Shown in pieces: positions 14,077-19,078 of a stretch of 19,078 nt of DNA. Below the pieces are notes generated by a model. The model had not been told where the DNA came from, ran no database searches, and saw only the letters and a program-made list of their open reading frames with translations. Source of the DNA: an uncultured Clostridiaceae bacterium (GTDB lineage: Bacteria > Bacillota > Clostridia > Lachnospirales > Lachnospiraceae); the NCBI GenBank assembly GCA_958441075.1, contig CAUCBQ010000019.1, positions 1-19,078 of the forward strand. Reading direction: 5' to 3'. The position numbers and the translations under genes are program-made. Positions within the stretch are counted from its first letter, which is position 1, and every line of letters starts with the position of its first letter.

Positions 14077-16344
14077 TCACCTCGTCTTTCCTAATGCCTT
14101 CAGAATCTGATCCGGTGTAAGCGGGTAATCCATCAGCTGAATTCCCAGTGCATTGGAAGCAGCCATTATAATAGCGCCGGGAAGGGGGGCACCGGAAATT
14201 TCACCAACACCGATTCCGCCGAATGCACTCAAATCATTAGGTGTTTCTTCGATATGGGTTTCAAAGGCAGGAAGATCCGGGAATACTCTCCATTTAAAAT
14301 CCACCAGGTTGCTGGTCAGGAATTTTCCTGTTTTTTCATCCAGAATCATTTCCTCATTCAGAGCAGTATCGCTGCCGCAGCTTCCCAGTCCGCCTTCCAG
14401 CTGCATTTTCAGTGCAAACGGATCAATCACCTGTCCTACATCGGTGCCTTCTACAATCCGCACAATCCTTATATCACCTGTATCTGTATCCGCTTCTACC
14501 TCTGCAAAGGAGATCATAAAGCAGGGCTTGGAATGATCCATTTCAAAAATACCATGTCCGGTAATGGTGTTCATTGGGCCTAAAACAGCAATCCATGGAA
14601 GATTTACCTCCGGTTTGTCTTTCATGAAAATAATACCGTCTTTGGTGTCCAGAATATCAGCCGGGCAGTGAAGAATAACGGCTGCTTTTTCTAACAGCTG
14701 TGTTCTGGCGCTTCTTGCTGCATCCCCTACCATACGTCCGTAAACAAGGGTTCCTCTGGAACCGGCCAGTCCCCAGTCCCATGGATTATCCTGGCTGTCG
14801 GGAGTAGAGATACTTACTTTGTCTAACGGGATATTTAATATTTCAGCGGCCATTTTTACCACGGCAGATCTCTGTCCCATGCCTGATTCGGCAATGCAGA
14901 CATTGATATTGGCAGTACCCCATCCGTCCAGCTTTACGAAAGCCTCGCCATGGAGCATTCCGCAGTCGGCACTGCCGTGAACGCAGCAGCCGACACCGTA
15001 CTGTTTGCTTCCAATTACTTTATAGGGCTTTAACCAGCCTTTGAATTTATCCTTCCATCCGAAATGCTGTGCGGCATGATCCATTACGTCATTGTAGCTC
15101 AGGAAATGATTTTCCCACCAGTGGCCCTCTACCCAGTAGTAGCCGCCATTGATATCGCACATGTTTTTTTTGAAAAATTCCACAGGGTCCAGATCCAGCT
15201 TTGCCATGGCCATGGAGAGAATGGGAATCAGAGAGGCATAGGATTCCTGGCCTCCGAAACCGCGGATACCGCCGGAACGGCATCTGTTTGTTGCAACCAG
15301 ATGAGGCTGGTAATTCCAGTTTTTACATTTATTTAACAGCAGCATGGCCCTTCCCAGACCATTGGCGATTTGGCCCTGTCCGAAATCAGAGTGGACACCG
15401 GACCCAACCAGCCATGTTCCTTCATAGGCGTGTACGGTACCGTCAGGAAGGAGACCGACTTTGGCAGTGAGGCGGCTTCCGAGACGGAGCATATAGGTAG
15501 AAAGGTGAGCTTCTTTGGAAAGAATCAGTTTTACCGGCCGTCCGGTGGCTTTTGCAAGTGCTGCACAGTAGAGGCCTTCCATGGGAACCGTGTTTTTGCT
15601 TCCGAAGCTTCCGCCTACATTTGCGGCTATCACCCTGACTGTTACACCGGGCATGGCCAGCTGCATGATCATTTTCTGGATATTTGGGCTTTGAAAGCTG
15701 CCTTTCATACTGCACTGGGTTGGACTGTCCCACCAGGCAACCAGACCGGGGCTTTCCGCAGGAAGAGGATTGGAAATGGTTTCATAGCGGGAAGTACCCT
15801 CAACCACAACAGCACATTCCTCAAAGCCTTTATTAACATCTCCCATTACAATTTCCTGAAGGGCTTTGGGGCCAAATGGAGGGCATCCGCGCTCAATAAT
15901 GTTGTGAGGAAATTGTTCATACAGCTGGGGGGCATCATCTGCAAGGGCTTCTTCCAGATCATAGACCGGAGGAAGAATCTGGTATTCTGTTTCGATTAAA
16001 TCTGCCGCTTCCTCTGCGATGCGTTTGGTAGTGGCAGCAATCAGTGCTACAGGGTCACCTACAAAGCGTACATGGCGGTCCAGAAGCCGTTTCTGTGCCG
16101 GCATACCCGTAATCCAGTCAAAGCAGTTTTCATAAGTCATGACAGCTCTGACTCCGGGAAGCTCCAGTGCTTTGCTTATATCTATTTTGGTGATCATTGC
16201 GTGGGGGTGAGGGCTCATTTTGATCTTTCCGTAGAGCATACCGTGCATATGAATATCATTGGCATATTCTGCGGAACCTGTTACAATGGCTCTGCCGTCT
16301 ATTCGGGGAGTCGGCTTGCCCACATATCTGAATTCTTTACCCAT
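14077..16344 (-). CDS. Molybdenum hydroxylase catalytic (molybdopterin-binding) subunit, xanthine dehydrogenase family
   Basis: The 755-residue large subunit binds Mo-pterin cytosine dinucleotide and hydroxylates an N-heterocycle using water. The N-terminal a/b-hammerhead domain (about 15-125) opens with GKPTPRIDGRAIVTGSAEY; Mo-binding domains follow. Family motifs are GGSFGSKN (244-251), RGFGGQES (361-368), AESGMGQRS (485-493), GSRGTLVYG (528-536) and the loop GIGVGEISG (710-718), with catalytic base E715. At 251, Asn stands where bovine and Rhodobacter xanthine dehydrogenases have a substrate-binding Glu; the Phe of RGFGG (F363), which stacks on the purine, is kept. The ATG lies 2 bp after the FeS subunit stop, with GGGAG upstream. 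Purine or related heterocycle oxidation is likely, but the exact substrate is open. No maturation factor (XdhC-type chaperone) is encoded in the window. Confidence 0.94.
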   Translation of the reverse strand: MGKEFRYVGKPTPRIDGRAIVTGSAEYANDIHMHGMLYGKIKMSPHPHAMITKIDISKALELPGVRAVMTYENCFDWITGMPAQKRLLDRHVRFVGDPVALIAATTKRIAEEAADLIETEYQILPPVYDLEEALADDAPQLYEQFPHNIIERGCPPFGPKALQEIVMGDVNKGFEECAVVVEGTSRYETISNPLPAESPGLVAWWDSPTQCSMKGSFQSPNIQKMIMQLAMPGVTVRVIAANVGGSFGSKNTVPMEGLYCAALAKATGRPVKLILSKEAHLSTYMLRLGSRLTAKVGLLPDGTVHAYEGTWLVGSGVHSDFGQGQIANGLGRAMLLLNKCKNWNYQPHLVATNRCRSGGIRGFGGQESYASLIPILSMAMAKLDLDPVEFFKKNMCDINGGYYWVEGHWWENHFLSYNDVMDHAAQHFGWKDKFKGWLKPYKVIGSKQYGVGCCVHGSADCGMLHGEAFVKLDGWGTANINVCIAESGMGQRSAVVKMAAEILNIPLDKVSISTPDSQDNPWDWGLAGSRGTLVYGRMVGDAARSARTQLLEKAAVILHCPADILDTKDGIIFMKDKPEVNLPWIAVLGPMNTITGHGIFEMDHSKPCFMISFAEVEADTDTGDIRIVRIVEGTDVGQVIDPFALKMQLEGGLGSCGSDTALNEEMILDEKTGKFLTSNLVDFKWRVFPDLPAFETHIEETPNDLSAFGGIGVGEISGAPLPGAIIMAASNALGIQLMDYPLTPDQILKALGKTR

Positions 16345-16346
16345 AT

Positions 16347-16856
16347 TTATGATTCACTCCCTTCTTTTGCTGCCTGTTTTACAGCCTCTAATACCTGATA
16401 ATGACTGATACACCGGCAGTAATTTCCTGCAAGTGCTTCTTTGATTTCTTCCTCGTCAGGATGGGGATTTTTCTCAAGAAGAGCTTCGGTTGTCATAATG
16501 ATACCGGGGGTGCAGTATCCGCACTGAAATGCGGAGTGGTCCACAAAGGCCTGCTGTACACGGTTAAGAGCCCCTGTTTTGGGATTCTGCAGTCCTTCGA
16601 TGGTACGGATATCGGCCCCATCGCATTCCACAGTCAGCACCGTACAGGACGGTATTGGTTTTCCGTTAATAATAACGGTACAGCATCCGCAGGCGCCATC
16701 ATCACAGGAAATCTTGGTTCCCGTCAGAAGAAGGCGTTCACGCAGCGTTTCTGCCAGAGTATCTGCGGGGGCAATGTCACCTACACCGCTGCCAACATTC
16801 AAATGGTACACATCACCATTGACTGTGATGGTTACCGAGTTTTTGTTTTCTCCCAT
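16347..16856 (-). CDS. Molybdenum hydroxylase [2Fe-2S] subunit
   Basis: A 169-residue electron-transfer subunit with two [2Fe-2S] clusters. The plant-ferredoxin-like cluster is held by C51, C56, C59 and C71 (CDDGACGCC ... SC). The C-terminal helical cluster is held by C112, C115 (QCGYCTPG), C147 and C149 (NYCRC). The length is normal for the separate small subunit of bacterial xanthine dehydrogenases and relatives. GGAGG lies about 10 nt before the ATG. It is the first gene of the operon FeS - Mo - FAD/GltD, transcribed away from the PucR-type regulator. A minus-strand promoter could not be fixed: TTGTCA (complement of 16914-16919) is a possible -35, but no -10 stands at good spacing. Confidence 0.96.
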   Translation of the reverse strand: MGENKNSVTITVNGDVYHLNVGSGVGDIAPADTLAETLRERLLLTGTKISCDDGACGCCTVIINGKPIPSCTVLTVECDGADIRTIEGLQNPKTGALNRVQQAFVDHSAFQCGYCTPGIIMTTEALLEKNPHPDEEEIKEALAGNYCRCISHYQVLEAVKQAAKEGSES

Positions 16857-16912
16857 AAGTTTTCAACCTCCTTATTTACAATGGTATAGATGTACATATT
16901 CTGTGGGGAATA

Positions 16913-16942
16913 TTGACAAAAATATGTCATTGTGCCTAAAAT
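16913..16942 (+). promoter_or_regulatory. Promoter of the PucR-type regulator gene
   Basis: A perfect -35 TTGACA (16913-16918) and -10 TAAAAT (16937-16942) with an 18-bp spacer. The predicted transcript start, near 16949, is 71 nt before the chosen start codon at 17020. Confidence 0.7.
16914..16929. promoter_or_regulatory. Inverted repeat in the divergent control region
   Basis: TGACA-N6-TGTCA, a 5+6+5 inverted repeat, overlaps the -35 of the regulator gene and faces the molybdenum hydroxylase operon. The intergenic region also holds the 8-bp palindrome ATGTACAT (16890-16897). Either could be bound by the divergent regulator. The arms are short, so chance remains possible. Confidence 0.4.
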
Positions 16943-17019
16943 AAATATACCATAGCCGGATGGCCATCAGACTACAAAAAGAGGAAGATATTTTTGTAGG
17001 GAAAGGAGCAGGATTAAAA

Positions 17020-18561
17020 ATGCGGTTAAAGCTTGAACGTGCGGCTGGATACGGAATCTTTTCCAGATGCTGTTTTCAGACACCATTTTATGAAAAGGAA
17101 ATAGCGGGGCTGTCTCTGGCAGGGCCTAAAGAAAATCTCAGGGATAAGCTGGTTCTATATACAGGAGATTTTTGGAATTGTGAAGAATCCATGGAAAAAT
17201 GGATGGATCAGATACAGGAGAGAGGAGCGGTTGGACTGCTGGCAGATGGAGCTGAAGCAGAAGAAAGCGTGATGGACGCTCTGTGCAGGGCCTGCAGCAA
17301 AAGAGAGCTGGTGTTTGGTATTCTGGAAACACAATATTTTGTCCCTTTGATTTATGAATATTCGCAGCTTATTGAGTCCAGAACCGACGGACAGATTAAG
17401 ACCTGGGAAAAAGTCATGGAGGAACTGCGATGCCGGTTTTATGCCAGAGGGCTGAATGCTCTTTTAGAAGGAATTTATTATTGGACTAGCTGCCAGGTAG
17501 TTCTCATTGCGGGGCAGGATACATTTGTCAGGCCGGCGTCACCTATGCTGAATGAAGAGATCTTTTATCCGGCGTACTGGCTGAAGGAATCTTTCGGTGT
17601 TTCCATGTCTCATGTGAATCTTTATTCCTCCTCCTGTTCGGATAAGACGCTTTTAAAGGCGGAATTGTATAAGAACTGTCTTCCTTCAGGTACATTGTGC
17701 CTTATTGGTAAAACAGGACAGTTTGAACGCTCTGATGCTCTTATTTTGGATTATGGCGCTGTTTTGTGTTCCGGGCTTGATGATTATAAAGGACATTCTG
17801 TGCAGATTGAAGCAGCTATTGATCTGCTTTGCCAGGGAAAACAGCTGGATGCTGCCCAGAGAAGACTTTTTCCTGATGAGGGATATGCCCTGGTGCTGAA
17901 GGAACTGGAGCAGGGGGCTGGTGAGAATGAGAAAACAGAGTATCTTTCCTATTTGCTGCATCATTATTTTCCCCAGAAGCTGTGCTATAGCTTTTCTTCA
18001 GATGGGAGCCTGCGCCTGTTTGTCGCTGCAGATGACATCGAGCATTTTGGCCGCCGGCTTTTATCCATTTTAGATAGAGCGGGAAAGCGATGCCGGATGG
18101 GGGTCAGCAGAAGCTATGACATATCTCAGGCAGTGAGGGCGTTTGCCGAGGCAGAAAGTGCGGCCTATGTGTCCGGGCTTTTGGAGTATGAGGAAAGAAT
18201 ATTTTACTATCAGGATCTTGGAATCTACAGGCTTTTAAATTATCCGGAAAATTCCTGGCCCGTTAATCAGATGTTAGGAGAGATGGATGAGCTTTTAAAT
18301 AAAATAGACAGGGAAAAGAGAGATATACTGGCGCTGACAGTGAGAACCTTTGTAAAATGCCGGTTTAATTATCAGAAGACAGCAGATAAACTGTATACCC
18401 ATGTTAATACCATACGCTACAGAATAAAACTGATTGAAGATCTGTGGGAGGTGGATTTATCCAGTGATGACGGGCGTCTTTTGTTCAGCGTACTGGCCAA
18501 GCTTCTGCCCCTTTGGATGAAGAGCGGGTGCTATAAGGGGACTATGCCGGAGGAAGAGTAA
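17020..18561 (+). CDS. PucR/CdaR-family transcriptional regulator (purine catabolism type)
   Basis: A 513-residue regulator in three parts. The N-terminal ~115 residues resemble the PucR purine-catabolism sensory domain (DKLVLYTGDFW, ERGAVGLLADG, LVFGILETQYFVPLI). The middle resembles the GGDEF-like domain of CdaR/PucR proteins (AVRAFAEAESAAYVSGLL near its end). The C-terminal ~60 residues carry the HTH_30 domain (NYQKTADKLYTHVNTIRYRI). I prefer ATG 17020 over the in-frame ATG 16960: the latter has no ribosome binding site and lies about 11 nt from the predicted transcript start, while 17020 has GGA 7 nt and AAAGGAG 13 nt upstream. Its divergent position makes it the likely activator of the molybdenum hydroxylase operon; PucR relatives typically respond to purine breakdown products. 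No terminator is evident after it. Confidence 0.87.
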   Translation: MRLKLERAAGYGIFSRCCFQTPFYEKEIAGLSLAGPKENLRDKLVLYTGDFWNCEESMEKWMDQIQERGAVGLLADGAEAEESVMDALCRACSKRELVFGILETQYFVPLIYEYSQLIESRTDGQIKTWEKVMEELRCRFYARGLNALLEGIYYWTSCQVVLIAGQDTFVRPASPMLNEEIFYPAYWLKESFGVSMSHVNLYSSSCSDKTLLKAELYKNCLPSGTLCLIGKTGQFERSDALILDYGAVLCSGLDDYKGHSVQIEAAIDLLCQGKQLDAAQRRLFPDEGYALVLKELEQGAGENEKTEYLSYLLHHYFPQKLCYSFSSDGSLRLFVAADDIEHFGRRLLSILDRAGKRCRMGVSRSYDISQAVRAFAEAESAAYVSGLLEYEERIFYYQDLGIYRLLNYPENSWPVNQMLGEMDELLNKIDREKRDILALTVRTFVKCRFNYQKTADKLYTHVNTIRYRIKLIEDLWEVDLSSDDGRLLFSVLAKLLPLWMKSGCYKGTMPEEE

Positions 18562-18926
18562 AAAAGTGGCTTTTGCAGGGCAATCATGAGTTTAATTTTT
18601 ATGTGAAATCCATTAAAGGACAGCATGCCTGCATAGTCGGGGGGAATGGGTAAAAACAACAGCTGTATCATGAAAGAAGCGTCGGAAAAAAAGAAAGCAG
18701 GGATGATACCGGCCTGAATATGCAGCTACTAAAACAGGAGGTGTCTTCCGGATCCTGCAGATAAATAGAGGCAGGTAAATATGAGCCTCAGGGATTAGAA
18801 ATGTTGCAATCTCTTATCGATAATGGTAAGATAGATATACTGTATCTACAGAAGACATGGTATTTTGAGGGAGCGGAAGTCAGCCAAATGCCGATAGCCA
18901 ATTAAATTTATGATCTGCGAAGACAA
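18562..18926. other. Gene-free stretch after the regulator
   Basis: No convincing gene, RNA or terminator is seen here. The longest notable frame is 34 codons (ATG 18801 to 18905) with no ribosome binding site and no recognisable family. Other frames are shorter. GGAGGTG near 18740 resembles a ribosome binding site but is followed by no usable frame. The stretch may be decayed sequence between the regulator and the tRNA. Confidence 0.5.
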
Positions 18927-18986
18927 GGTAATCATTAAGAGCCAGAAAGGTAATCATGGGTAATCAAAAGGTAATCAAGGTAATCA
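18927..18986. repeat. Five direct repeats GGTAATCA, helically spaced
   Basis: Exact copies start at 18927, 18949, 18959, 18970 and 18979, giving intervals of 22, 10, 11 and 9 bp, close to whole turns of the helix, so all copies lie on about the same face. They sit just beyond the terminator of the minus-strand tRNA. Such spacing is usual for cooperative protein-binding sites. The binding protein is unknown. Confidence 0.75.
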
Positions 18987-19027
18987 AAAAAATAAGAGCT
19001 TTCGATGACAAAAATCATCGAAAACCC
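18986..19027 (-). terminator. Intrinsic terminator of the minus-strand tRNA
   Basis: Read on the minus strand, a 13-bp stem (GGGTTTTCGATGA / TCATCGAAAGCTC, with two G-U pairs) around a 6-nt loop is followed by TTATTTTTTT. It lies 18 bp past the tRNA 3' end. Confidence 0.82.
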
Positions 19028-19045
19028 TTGATTTTAAAGGAAAAA

Positions 19046-19078
19046 TCGGAGTAACAGGATTTGAACCTGCGACCTCTC
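19046..19078 (-). tRNA. 3' part of a tRNA, probably tRNA-Pro; cut by window edge
   Basis: On the minus strand, the variable loop AGGTC, T arm GCAGG-TTCAAAT-CCTGT, acceptor 3' strand TACTCCG and discriminator A are present; the anticodon lies outside the window. The implied 5' acceptor begins with C paired to G72, which in bacteria is typical of tRNA-Pro. No encoded CCA. Confidence 0.85.

Noticed and set aside
16914..16929. A second NiaR operator
   Set aside because: The half-sites share TGACA/TGTCA with the nadA operator, but their order is reversed (TGACA...TGTCA) with a 6-bp spacer, and the context is purine-type catabolism.
18801..18905. 34-codon frame in the gene-free stretch
   Set aside because: No ribosome binding site, promoter or recognisable motif; length is within chance expectation.
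18927..18986. CRISPR array
   Set aside because: The repeat unit is only 8 bp and the intervals are 9-22 bp, far shorter than CRISPR repeats and spacers, and no cas genes are present.

Overview
The window looks like chromosomal DNA from an anaerobic, gut-type Clostridia, most likely a member of the Lachnospiraceae. The reasons are moderate GC content, strong GGAGG-type ribosome binding sites, TG-extended TATAAT promoters, tRNA genes without an encoded CCA end, an oxygen-sensitive class III ribonucleotide reductase, a Firmicutes-type nadABC-niaR operon, and a secreted protein with choline-binding-type repeats. The genus cannot be fixed from the sequence alone.

Layout. 1-457: end of a tRNA cluster (Asp, cut by the window edge; Val; Leu-UAA; Leu-UAG) closed by an intrinsic terminator. 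474-1967: a MATE-family exporter with its own promoter and terminator. 2035-5733: de novo NAD synthesis operon nadA-nadB-nadC ending in its presumed repressor niaR; a palindrome lies on the -35 box of the operon promoter. 5751-7232: a dihydropyrimidinase/hydantoinase gene with its own promoter and terminator. 7300-10156: nrdD-nrdG for anaerobic dNTP synthesis, preceded by an NrdR box. 10201-11189: a secreted cell-wall-binding-repeat protein whose promoter contains an 8-bp inverted repeat, followed by a strong bidirectional terminator. 11201-11608 (minus): a small lipoprotein. 11706-16856 (minus): a three-gene molybdenum hydroxylase (xanthine-dehydrogenase family) operon. 16913-18561 (plus): a divergent PucR-type regulator. 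18562-19078: a gene-free stretch with helically spaced direct repeats, then the terminator and 3' end of a minus-strand tRNA, probably tRNA-Pro.

The most unusual object is the third gene of the molybdenum hydroxylase operon. Its product is a 787-residue protein in which a complete GltD-type module (iron-sulfur cysteines, FAD and NAD(P)H Rossmann folds) is inserted inside the FAD subunit of the hydroxylase. The insertion lies in a cysteine-bearing loop and splits it. The encoded complex would therefore carry its own pyridine-nucleotide reductase built into the flavin subunit. The purine-type active site of the catalytic subunit also differs at one expected position: Asn stands where xanthine dehydrogenases have a substrate-binding Glu. 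With the divergent PucR-type regulator and the hydantoinase gene nearby, I infer a role in anaerobic breakdown of purines or related N-heterocycles, but the substrate is not proven by sequence.
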